Of a stretch of 64,000 nt of DNA, positions 49,609 to 60,372 are shown piece by piece. Position numbers and translations under genes: made by a program. Positions within the stretch are counted from its first letter, which is position 1. Each line of letters opens with the position of its first letter. The notes under the pieces are model-generated. The model was not told where the DNA came from, did not search any database, and was given only the letters and a program-made list of their open reading frames with translations. This DNA is from Morella rubra (lineage: Eukaryota > Streptophyta > Magnoliopsida > Fagales > Myricaceae), in NCBI GenBank assembly GCA_003952965.2, contig CM025850.1:5374150-5438149 (forward strand), given 5' to 3'.

Positions 49609-50160
49609 TCAACGTCGAACAGCATCACGGAAAGTGGCCACGTCATCAGGAATATCTCCGGGAATCCTCTGTGGATCTGCCTCCATCTTGAAATCATCCA
49701 GAGTCTTTTTAATTTCTTCCAGCTGCTCGTTGACGTCCGCCATATGAGCCACGACCGACTTGTTGCGCAGCATTGTCACAGTGCACTCCCCATCGAAGGC
49801 GGTCCGGAGCTCCTTCAGCTGCTCCTCCTTGACTGCATCCGCCTCTCAACAGGCTGTAGAGTGGCCTTCATAGTCGCGCCGACACGGCTGTCGAAGTCCG
49901 CAAATAGCTGGGCCATCCATGGAGGAGGCACTGCAGGTGCTCCCGTCTCCATAGGTGCCTCTGACGCTGATGTCGAAGGCCGTGATGCCTCCTCTGCGGC
50001 CGCTGCTGCTCTACGAGCGAACCGTCGAGTCAATGCCCCCTCCTGGCCCTGGCTCCTGGACAGAGTGAACTTGTTCAGCGCACTCTTAACCTCCTTACGT
50101 GTATCCGAGGCAGCGATCACGACTCCCCGAGAAATGAGAACTGAGTCAGAAACACGCCGT
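49609..50160 (-). pseudogene. Unrecognised ORF of the CACTA region, cut at the palindrome edge
   Basis: The minus-strand frame enters from the palindrome boundary and reads RKEVKSALNKFTLSRSQG, an Arg/Ala-rich stretch (RRFARRAAAAAEEASRPS), then after a one-base shift near 49836 a helical tail (MADVNEQLEEIKKTLDDFK) to a stop at 49609. Codon quality and GC content (clearly higher than the surroundings) suggest a real former gene. Its 5' part is missing: upstream of 50160 the DNA is the palindrome arm. I do not recognise the family. Confidence 0.55.
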
Positions 50161-51439
50161 ATCAAAGGATAGATATTTTTAATAACCGGAATATGAACCT
50201 TTGTAAACTTATTTGTTCGTACTCTCTTGTTGTGTGGTTATTTTTCCCTTTCTCTACTTTTCCTATAAAAAGAAAAGTAGCTCAAGAGGTGTCCCATACC
50301 GTCAAGAGGTAGAGGACTGGAGGCTTATAAGTTTGTCTTTTTTCATTAAAGGATAGACCCTTTTGATAGTTAGAACGTGAGCTTCTGTAAGCTTATTTAT
50401 TTGTACCCTCTTATTATGTGGGTATTTCCTTTATCCCCTAATGGAATGGATCCAAATCTTAACCCGACTCGACATGTTTGGCAAGTCTAATATATTTCAA
50501 TTGCAATCTTATAGGATAAGATAATGTGATAATTATTCTAGATAGTTTTTCGAGAGAAAAAAAAAGATCAAGATTATTCTTTTACCAAGATAAATACAAA
50601 ATTAGTCTTTATGATATACGTAAAAATTGAATTAATCCTCTTGATAACAAAAGTATAAAATTAATTTTTTTGATTTCACAAAAACATAAAATCAATTTAT
50701 GATGAAAAACCAACCAGAAACGAAAGTGAAATTAGAGAAATTAATTTTATAATTTTATTATCAGGAGACTAATTCAATTTTCACATACATGATTTTACAT
50801 TTATTCCTTCTATAGCTTCACAGATTATTAAGAACTTGTAAATAAATCTTATGGTTCTCTCGAAAAGCTATATACATATCAAATTGTGGTGGCCCGCTGA
50901 AGCTAGCTACTTCAGTCTTCAGGCCTACAAGTTTTGCGTTTGACAACTAGACAAGAGTTGACAACTTCTTGTTCAAATCATATCTCGCTAAATACAATAT
51001 TAATCTATAAGGGTATGCCATCTGTAATCCAGTGACCTCAATTAGTAACTTCCCTCACACAATTGTGAATCGAAATTCAAGAATATTTTAATCTTGGGGG
51101 ATCCATCAACCTGGCTACGTACATTAAGGCACTGGTTATGCCGACAGATTGAAAACTAAACCAAGATAATCATTGTAGCAGTGCTTGTTTATTTGAGGCA
51201 CATAAAGGCATGCCCATCTCACGGTATATATATATATATTAATATTAATTATTCCAGTAATTTATCGAACCAAATAAATCAAGCTCCACACATTTGAAAG
51301 CAAGCTGCATCGATCTGATCAGCTCTCATCTTTTTCGACGAGCTGCCTCCATGAATAGTTTTATCTCTAAAGGTGGTGAGACCGGCCGGTAGGAGAGGAT
51401 TGTTGCAAACATAATTTACAAAAAAGAGCAGAATATATC

Positions 51440-51470
51440 TATATATATATATATATATATATCTACATTT
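51440..51470. repeat. (AT)n microsatellite in the left arm
   Basis: A CTATAT...ATATCTA run, with its mirror copy near 53183-53212 in the right arm. Next to it is a CATGCATGCATGCATG run, also mirrored. Confidence 0.85.
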
Positions 51471-52278
51471 GTGTTTTTACAATAACTAGCTACTCATGCA
51501 TGCATGCATGTGTTCGATCGGAATGACTCAATTAACTGATGCAAGAACCTTAATTACATCCAAAACTTTGCTATAATTTGTTTTTAGGTGAGTTAAAAGC
51601 ACTAAATAAAAACATTACTGTCCAAGGTATAATATGCCAAAGACCCAGACACCCAGTATATAGCAAATTAGAAGAGAAATTAGAGACAATATTGTAGTTA
51701 ACAATCGACATTATCTTTCATGGTAGTAATTATCCTCTAATAAATTAAGTATGGTTGCAATAACCCCAGCCCAGCAGAGTCTCTCACAAGTCACAATAAC
51801 AGGGTCAGAGCGTTTGATTGCCAAAATTCTAAAATTTCGGGATGATTAAAAAAACTATAAAATAATCTTTCTTTCTATCAAATAATTCTTTTTGATTATA
51901 ATATTTGTTAAAATATTAACTTTTTCACCAATTTTCTAAACTATCTTCATTTTCACTAACTCTCGTATTCCAAAATTTTCACAAAATCAAACACTACAAA
52001 ATCGTGCAAAGAATTAAATTAAGGTTAATCAGTACCGTTATATAATCAAGGACAGCATTCATGTGAACCCCGACACTATCTGAACTTTTATCATGAGGGA
52101 TTATTAACCTTCAAATTACAAGCTGATCGAACATGTGCCACTTGGAAAAGTACTCTAAACTATCTAATTAATCCTAGCTAGTAATTCCAACTCTTTAGAA
52201 GGAAAATTTGTAAATCTATCTCTGATCAGACGTGTATGTACTAGAACACAGTTAGATCTAATACGTGCGTACTACAGT

Positions 52279-52361
52279 CACTACAAGAAAATTGACTTTT
52301 AGTGACGAAATTCAATTCGTCACCGAAAATTTCGTCACTAAAAGTCAATTTTCTTGTAGTG
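52279..52361. mobile_element. 83-bp CACTA-type mini-hairpin at the palindrome axis
   Basis: Begins CACTACAAGAAAATTGACTT and ends with its exact inverse. The perfect stem is 34 bp (through AGTGACGAAATT) and the loop is about 15 bp. The first 28 bases match the end of the CACTA element at 45198 apart from a few substitutions, so it belongs to the same family. Flanks are AGT on the left and TCT on the right, not a 3-bp direct duplication. Confidence 0.88.
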
Positions 52362-54487
52362 TCTGTAGTACGCACGTATTAGATCTAACTGTGTTCTAGT
52401 ACATACACGTCTGATCAGAGATAGATTTACAAATTTTCCTTCTAAAGAGTTGGAATTACTAGCTAGGATTAATTAGATAGTTTAGAGTACTTTTCCAAGT
52501 GGCACATGTTCGATCAGCTTGTAATTTGAAGGTTAATAATCCCTCATGATAAAAGTTCAGATAGTGTCGGGGTTCACATGAATGCTGTCCTTGATTATAT
52601 AACGGTACTGATTAACCTTAATTTAATTCTTTGCACGATTTTGTAGTGTTTGATTTTGTGAAAATTTTGGAGTACGAGAGTTAGTGAAAAGTGAAGATAG
52701 TTTATGAAAATTGGTGAAAAAAGTTAATATTTTAACAAATATTATAATGAAAAAGAATTATTTGATAGGAATAGAAAGATTATTTTATAGTTTTTTTAAT
52801 CATGCCCGAAATTTTAGAATTTTGGCAATCAAACGCTCTGACCCTGTTATTGTGACTTGTGAGAGACTCTGCTGGGCTGGGGTTATTGCAACCATACTTA
52901 ATTTATTAGAGGATAATTACTACCATGAAAGATAATGTCGATTGTTAACTACAATATTGTCTCTAATTTCTCTTCTAATTTGCTATATACTGGGTGTCTG
53001 GGTCTTTGGCATATTATACCTTGGACAGTAATGTTTTTATTTAGTGCTTTTAACTCACCTAAAAACAAATTATAGCAAAGTTTTGGATGTAATTAAGGTT
53101 CTTGCATCAGTTAATTGAGTCATTCCGATCGAACACATGCATGCATGCATGAGTAGCTAGTTATTGTAAAAACACAAATGTAGATATATATATATATATA
53201 TATATAGATATATTCTGCTCTTTTTTGTAAATTATGTTTGCAACAATCCTCTCCTACCGGCCGGTCTCACCACCTTTAGAGATAAAACTATTCATGGAGG
53301 CAGCTCGTCGAAAAAGATGAGAGCTGATCAGATCGATGCAGCTTGCTTTCAAATGTGTGGAGCTTGATTTATTTGGTTCGATAAATTACTGGAATAATTA
53401 ATATTAATATATATATATATACCGTGAGATGGGCATGCCTTTATGTGCCTCAAATAAACAAGCACTGCTACAATGATTATCTTGGTTTAGTTTTCAATCT
53501 GTCGGCATAACCAGTGCCTTAATGTACGTAGCCAGGTTGATGGAGTCCCCCAAGATTAAAATATTCTTGAATTTCGATTCACAATTGTGTGAGGGAAGTT
53601 ACTAATTGAGGTCACTGGATTACAGATGGCATACCCTTATAGATTAATATTGTATTTAGCGAGATATGATTTGAACAAGAAGTTGTCAACTCTTGTCTAG
53701 TTGTCAAACGCAAAACTTGTAGGCCTGAAGACTGAAGTAGCTAGCTTCAGCGGGCCACCACAATTTGATATGTATATAGCTTTTCGAGAGAACCATAAGA
53801 TTTATTTACAAGTTCTTAATAATCTGTGAAGCTATAGAAGGAATAAATGTAAAATCATGTATGTGAAAATTGAATTAGTCTCCTGATAATAAAATTATAA
53901 AATTAATTTCTCTAATTTCACTTTCGTTTCTGGTTGGTTTTTCATCATAAATTGATTTTATGTTTTTGTGAAATCAAAAAAATTAATTTTATACTTTTGT
54001 TATCAAGAGGATTAATTCAATTTTTACGTATATCATAAAGACTAATTTTGTATTTATCTTGGTAAAAGAAATAATCTTGATCTTTTTTTTTCTCTCGAAA
54101 AACTATCTAGAATAATTATCACATTATCTTATCCTATAAGATTGCAATTGAAATATATTAGACTTGCCAAACATGTCGAGTCGGGTTAAGATTTGGATCC
54201 ATTCCATTAGGGGATAAAGGAAATACCCACATAATAAGAGGGTACAAATAAATAAGCTTACAGAAGCTCACGTTCTAACTATCAAAAGGGTCTATCCTTT
54301 AATGAAAAAAGACAAACTTATAAGCCTCCAGTCCTCTACCTCTTGACGGTATGGGACACCTCTTGAGCTACTTTTCTTTTTATAGGAAAAGTAGAGAAAG
54401 GGAAAAATAACCACACAACAAGAGAGTACGAACAAATAAGTTTACAAAGGTTCATATTCCGGTTATTAAAAATATCTATCCTTTGAT

Positions 54488-55190
54488 GAGAGACGATAAG
54501 CTTATAAATCGCAAGTCTCTCAATCCATTAATGATCTAGATTTGCTAAAGCTTAGATTAAAGTCATTTGGAGCTTAAAAGCCAATATATGCCCTTTGAAC
54601 TTGGCTCGGTATAAATTAACTCGTCGAGCTCTCGAGGAGCTTCACAAGTTCACGGAACTTCTTAAACTTGACCCCCTACGTTGCCATATAACATACGCCG
54701 ATATATAGCCCAAAAGGCTAAGAGACCCACTGTCATGGCAGTCCAAGCTGATAACGACACGCCACTCGCATATAGTCTGTTTTGGAGACTGCGCCTGTTT
54801 CACGAGCTTCGTTCATAAACTAGCTCATGATGTGCTTCCTCGGCCTGCAAATAGGTCTGAAAACCTCTACTAGGTGCTTGTAAGTCACAGCGTCGTAAAG
54901 CTCTACCTGCACCTGCACCTGCACCTGCAGCACACCACATTTCACAAACTGAAAGCAGCAACCTTTACGTGTAGTCTGTCGACCGCGCTGGTGCTGCTAC
55001 GAATAACTTTATAAGTTGTGCAATCCGAAACGACATGTACCTTGTTTCAAGCAAGAGAGTAGAAGGTCCGTACACTGCAGACGAGACCGCGGAGAATCCG
55101 AGAGGCCCAACGGTCCCTTAAATTAATCAGATTGGGCAGGAGTTGGGTTAGTAGTGGAGAAGCCCAAAAGGCCATTCAGGATCCAATGTA
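54488..55190. other. Intergenic DNA with a small (ACCTGC)4 repeat
   Basis: No gene is seen. Four copies of ACCTGC lie at 54905-54928. The sequence is less AT-rich than the transposon region to the left. Confidence 0.6.
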
Positions 55191-55199
55191 GTTGTCATA

Positions 55200-55830
55200 G
55201 GGAAAATCACTTTTCACAACTATATAAGTTTTGCACTTTGCACCTTAACTACCAATTTAACACATTACACCTTTTAACTATTAATTTTAACACATTATAC
55301 CTTCTAACTATCAATTTTGACACATTTGCACTTTCTAACTACCAATTTTTAACACTTTGCACCTTTTATTAACTTTTCAGACTAATAGTCTGTTTGGTTA
55401 AAAAAAATTCTCAAGATTTTTTTGAATCCTCACAATACAAAAACTTTTACAACCAAACATTATTTTTAACACCACATAAAAATAACACAACACGCATACT
55501 AATAAAGTTAACATCACTTAAAAATTCTCAAAACATAAAAATTCTAAAAACACCACAACGAACAACCTCTAAAATGATGATAATGCCTTGACCTATTTTT
55601 TATATATTAAAAATATTGTTGTCAATTCATTAATTTTTCAAGGGTATTATTGTCAAATGAAGGTGCAAAATGTTTAATATTAGTAGTTGTAAGGTATAAT
55701 ATGTTAAAGTGGATAATTTAGGGTGTAAAATGTCTAATATATAATTTTAAAAATGTAATATCTTAAAGATGGTAATTTGAAGTGTAATGTGTCACTACCT
55801 CGTAGATTGTGGCGAAAAGTGTATTTCCCC
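55200..55830. mobile_element. MULE-like MITE upstream of the pinin gene
   Basis: Inverted ends GGGAAAATCACTTTTCACAA and GGGGAAATACACTTTTCGCC (right end read on the minus strand) bound 631 bp. Flanking 9-mers GTTGTCATA (55191-55199) and TTTATCATA (55831-55839) match at 7 of 9 bases. The interior has short repeats of ACTATCAATTTTGACACATT type, inverted between halves. There is no gene. Its right end is about 150 bp before the pinin start codon. Confidence 0.75.
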
Positions 55831-55980
55831 TTTATCATATTATGCAATTTCGGGTTTCAACGGGTCGAGTGGCAGTCTTGGGCCGCACAGCCTCTGAGGG
55901 CTTCTTTGCCCCCCATCAGGTACACACGCAAATAGCCACACTCGTCGTTGTAGTTCGGAGTGCGAACAGTTTGTTGAATC

Positions 55981-58900
55981 ATGAGCGAAATGGAAAGCAC
56001 CGCAGCAGCGGCGGCGGCTGAGAAGTCAGAGGAGGAGCTACGTAGAGAAATCGATGAGCTCCTACGACAACAGCGCCAGGTCCCTAAAGGCCTAAACCCT
56101 TATCTTTCTTTATCTCTTAATTCTATGCTTTCTCCCTCTGTGCTCTAAGAATTTTTTAGCCTTTTATTTCCCGGAAAAAAATTTAGATTACGGAGCGACT
56201 TCGGGACCCTCGGGGAATCCGCAGGGGAGGTTTTTCCGGCGCCGGACCTCGCAACTTCGCCGCCAACGGAGCTCGTCAGCGAGGTTTCATTCGACCCGTA
56301 TGTACTCCTTCCCTATTCGATTTCGTGTCTTTCTGTTCCATGTTTGTTTTTGTTTCCACTGAAATTAGCAACTCCCAGAGAAATTTCCTGTCGAATAAAA
56401 TCGGTGTTTTTTTTTTTCGTGTCATGCGAGTAATATCAGGCAGATAGGACTGACGCGGAAGATCAACCTCCAAGCAAAAGGCGACTATCGTCGGCCGTTG
56501 TCAAGGTAATTTCTACGTAATTCTGATTGTTTGTTGCAATACTCTGTTTGGTTCTCATAATCTTTTCTACGCCGTACTTGAATTTCTGTCATGGGCTTAA
56601 ATATAATCCCGCTTTGTTATAAATCGTGGTTTGCCCGGCATGAACACACTGGAAGTCTGGAAGCGTTTGCCTAAGTTGAAAATGCGTTTTTAATTTTCAT
56701 TATGCACTTCTGACCTATCCCCAAACGTTCGGAATCTGTGTTTGGCTGTTTTCGTTTTCTAATGAATGATAGTCTACCTCGGATTGAACGAAATTGTTAC
56801 TTTTGTGGCTTTCGAGTTCTTTTTACAATACTTGTATCCATTTTGATGTTGTTTTGGAAGAGAGTAATTGCCCAGAAAGGACTTAATTGAGCTTGTCATG
56901 GTTTGCAAATGAAGCTTGAGGATGGAGAGATCACTGAAGATGCAGAAGCCGCAAAGGATCTGGAGAACAATGATACAACTGGGGAGGGAACTGCTGGAGC
57001 TGAAACTGTCGATCAGAGCGACAGAAAGCCATTGAATTTGCCACAGAGTTCCTGGTCTCGGAGGGACGGAAACCAAAGAGCAGCAAAGACCGTAGATTTC
57101 CTCTTCTCTCATTCTTGTGTTTTTATGTTGGAGCTATAAACCTTGATGCTTTCTTTTCTTTTTCTTTTCAATTTTTAGGAAGCTGATATACCAATGGAGC
57201 ATGTCCCAAGGGTATTGCCAAAGAATGAGGATCCAAGCTTGGTTAACAGGAACAAAAGAATGCTGGGGCAGCTTTTGGGGACTCTAGAGGTCTGTGTATG
57301 AGAATTGCTTGATTTTGGTCAGCAACTAGGATTTGAACTGTATTCATGGTGTTACAGTGAGAAGTTGTTCATTTGAAGGGTGGAAGGAATAACTTCGAAT
57401 TAATTTGCCTAAGTTGTCTAGGTCCATAACAAGTTGATAGTCAAAACAAAACAGCTCGGGTTGGTTCAGAGAGAAATGTGTTTTCATGACCAAACATCTT
57501 CCTCTTAGATTATCAATTGGATATCCTCTTTTTGTCGAATGTGTTGCAGAAATTCAGGAAAGAAGATATGCAACTATCAGGATCAGAGGCATACATGCGA
57601 AGGTCAAATTCTCTACAAAGAGTGAGTGCATTTTATATGCCTACTTATAACTCATATCACTTGTTGATTATGTTTTTGTATGAGGATTTAATTTGAAATA
57701 TGATAACCATGTCATGACTGAGCAATTCACATGTGACTATTTTGGTTTGAACTCTAGCTAATGGGGCCTGTATATGCCATTTTCTGAAGTTTACTAATGA
57801 AATTCTTCAATGATTCTTAAATATCTGCTAAATTTTTTCAGGCTGAGCAACGAGCACGTGAAGAAAGTGAGAGGCTGAGGCAACAAGAGCGTGAGCAAAT
57901 TGCGGAAAAGCGGAGGAGAGATCTGGTATGTTGTTTATTATAGCTCAATTGTTGGACACTTATTGGTTAAGCCTCAAAGCAAGTTTTTTTTTTTCCCGGT
58001 TATGATCTTTAGTTGGTATTTATTCCTTTACCCTTGTTTTTTCTCCAATCAGACTCTCAGGGCACGTGTTGCTGCCAAGACAGAAGAAAAGAAGTTGGAG
58101 TTGCTGTTTATTCAGTGGAGTGAGCATCATAAAAAGCTTTGCAATTTTATAAGGTGCATTTTTCTTCGGATGATTTAGCATGCTTTGATTGTTGTTTAAT
58201 GACAAATATTTTTTGGCATGCTACCCTCCCTCACATTAGAGAGTCCCAGTACTGATGAAGTGTTTCTGTACTCTATTTCTGCTGCAGGTTATTTTTAACT
58301 TTGGTCCAAAAGTGTCCATATTCACATTTTATTGAGACGAAGATAAGTTTCTGTTCATGTGGATAGTAGTGTTGAAGCATTTTGACCAGTGGGTTTTCCT
58401 GCTTTTTTGCAGGATTTGAGGTAGAATTAGAAAAAAAAAAAATTTGTTTCATGTTTCACTCGTTACTGATTGGTTGTGGGATATTTTTTCTTCTTTTTCC
58501 CCCCCAGGACCAAGGCAGAACCTCCAATATATTATTTACCCAACAAGCCTTTAGAAGAAGATGAAACCCTGGTTCAGCAGCGTAAAGAACAGGTGAGTTA
58601 CCTACCACATTTCTCTGGTAATGGGGAGATGGGGAAATAGTTTTGACTGAAAATCACTCATTTCCCTTGTATTTCGTAGAAGATGAATATTATGTGAAGG
58701 CTGCTGATAATTTACACTTTGAATCTCAGTTTAAGTACAAACTTGCACCAGTATGTTCAACTATTTGGCAAAGTTGAGAACGATCCATCTAAGTGGTGGC
58801 AATGTCCAGGTTTGCCAGGTTACCTGACCTTACTGAGTTGGGGTTTGATTTAGCCATTTACAATGTGTGGCTGGGGAAAGGGATTACCAAAATCCAATCA

Positions 58901-60372
58901 GATTTGGTGCAGCTTTTGATTGAGGACCCTAGGATATAAAACCTAAACCACCAATTTTCCGTTTTTACTTATTCCAACATTTACCTGTTCTTTTGCGCCA
59001 AACCTGAGGGGGTTCCTTCAGCTGACTTATTCCAACATTTACCTGTTCTTTTGCGCCAAACCTGAGGGGATATCTATCTCCACAGTTCCTTCAGCTGCTC
59101 TCTCTCTCTCCTCTCTACTTATTCCAACATTTACCTGTTCTTTTGCGCCAAACCTGAGGGGATATCTATCTCCACAAGTTCCTTCAGCTGCTCTCTCTCT
59201 CTCTTTCTCTCACAACTATGTAAGCTGACCTCTCTCCTTCGTGGATCAGAAAAGCTGTTGTCCTGACTTCATCCATATACCCATGCCTCAGTGGCTAGCA
59301 CAAGCATGGGAGGACCTTTCTTAAGTCATCCTGGTCTCTTTCATAGTTTGTTGGAATCTTTAGTTGTTGCCACGGGCACTTTCCAATCGTTATTTACATG
59401 CAATGTATCCAAGTCTAAATTGGTAAACGCCACTCAGGTTTGGTTTATTTGCACAGAATGTATTATGCACTCTTCAGTTTTGCTCCAGATTGGCTGATCT
59501 AGGGACTTTATCATACACCACTCAAGCTGCACTTGAATAAGTTTTTCAGGTTGTCAATATTCCTACCCAAGCCTGGGGAACAACACACCTCGACTCAGTA
59601 GAGGGCCCATAGTAGAGTTAGTTCGTGGTTTGAACATTAGTTTATTTAAAAATAATGAACTTGGACAATTGCCTTCAGCTTCGGTGTGGCTTGAGCTTTA
59701 TTCTGTTTAACTATCTTGAGCAAGTTGAGCTTTTATCGTATTTATGACACAGCTGGGGGACAAAGCTCAAGCAGGATATCCAAAATTGGATTCAGCTTGA
59801 GTCATGCTTCTGTAGTGTTTCAAAACTTATTGAGCTGAGAAGATAGTGCAACACTAGGTTGCAAAGTCAAAGGGAAAGGGTGATGCTAGAAACAAAACGA
59901 ACTGACTTATATAGGTTAAATATTGATTTCAAGTGAAATATCTTGCACTTGTACATTCGTCTCTTATAAATCTGTGTATCAGACATTTCAAGAGTGGAAG
60001 GCTGCCAGGAGGGAGGAACTCACTGAATATCAGAAACAGATTCAGGAACAGTATATTGCCAACGTTGAGAAGGATTTGGAGAGATGGCAAAATGCTAGGA
60101 AAGCAAGGAAAACAAATAACGAAATGTTGAACTTACAGGAAACAATGGACAAAGAATTGGATACCCACAGGCTGGAGCATGGTCCCAAAAAAAGAAAGAT
60201 CCCTGAGGGTGACAACAATGAAGATGAGGATGATGTGGAAGATATCAATGTTGGGGAGGATGACATGCTGGATGATGTATTAGTCGATGATGATACAGGT
60301 CGGAGGGGTGATGAAACAGTGAGGCCTGAGGCAAGTAACACCAGTCCGCGTGCCGACAACATTGATCAGTAG
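55981..60372 (+). CDS. Pinin/SDK/memA family protein (plant pinin-like splicing-associated factor)
   Basis: Predicted exons: 55981-56079, 56187-56297, 56440-56505, 56915-57091, 57179-57289, 57550-57621, 57842-57925, 58053-58153, 58508-58592 and 59983-60372. All have GT/AG borders and agreeing phases, giving 431 aa, close to the length of plant pinin-like proteins. The N-terminus is Ala- and Glu-rich, followed by an Arg/Gly stretch (GIRRGGFSGAGPRNF). The pinin/SDK/memA core runs from about residue 155 to 330: EDPSLVNRNKRMLGQLLGTL, SERLRQQEREQIAEKRRRDL, VAAKTEEKKLELLFIQWSEH. A basic KKRK (about 371-374), a likely nuclear signal, precedes an acidic Asp/Glu-rich tail. Animal pinin joins exon-junction and splicing complexes in nuclear speckles; the same role here is inferred. 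No defect was found. Confidence 0.93.
58968..59212. repeat. Three-copy tandem repeat in the last pinin intron
   Basis: Units beginning CTTATTCCAACATTTACCTG start at 58968, 59026 and 59118. The first is about 58 bp; the next two are about 92 bp because they include a CT-rich tail (CAGCTGCTCTCTCTCTC). It lies in a 1390-bp intron and does not alter coding sequence. Confidence 0.88.

Larger units (their letters stand above)
45198..50160 (-). mobile_element. CACTA element (En/Spm group), right end not found
   Basis: The left end CACTACAAAAAAATTGATTT at 45198 lies inside the Athila gag region. The next 400 bp hold repeated TTTCGTCAC and CGATCGATCGG words. A minus-strand Ptta/En-Spm gene occupies 45756-47488 and a second ORF fragment 49609-50160. 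The expected TGTAGTG right end does not occur before 50160, where the sequence joins the palindrome, so the right end is either lost or lies at the palindrome axis. The left flank TAG is not matched by a copy on the right. Confidence 0.78.
50161..54487. repeat. 4.3 kb near-perfect palindrome
   Basis: The arm 50161-52278 is the reverse complement of 52362-54487, starting ATCAAAGGATAGATATTTTT on the left and ending AATATCTATCCTTTGAT on the right. In the parts I compared the arms differ at only about ten positions, mostly one-base changes or indels (for example GGGATG versus GGGCATG near 51839, and one T fewer near 50577). No target duplication flanks the structure. The right arm runs into unrelated DNA towards the pinin gene. 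The left arm meets CACTA-region sequence at 50160. There is no gene in the arms. Confidence 0.95.

Noticed and set aside
49744..50172. Plus-strand 142-codon open frame
   Set aside because: It mirrors the better-supported minus-strand frame, whose translation has clear Arg/Ala-rich and coiled-coil character and continues after one frameshift.
45198..52361. A single complete CACTA element from 45198 to the TGTAGTG at 52361
   Set aside because: It would have to contain the left palindrome arm, which also exists on the other side of 52361. The flanks (TAG and TCT) do not match as a 3-bp duplication. The possibility that the axis holds a remnant of its right end remains open.
50161..54487. Palindrome as a MULE or foldback transposon with 2.1 kb inverted repeats
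   Set aside because: The outer 9-mers (left ACACGCCGT, right GAGAGACGA) do not match, so there is no target duplication, and no transposon-like termini occur at 50161 or 54487.
60042..60362. Ser-rich minus-strand ORF over the last pinin exon
   Set aside because: It is antisense to a well-supported coding exon; the Ser-rich translation is the complement of the acidic tail codons.
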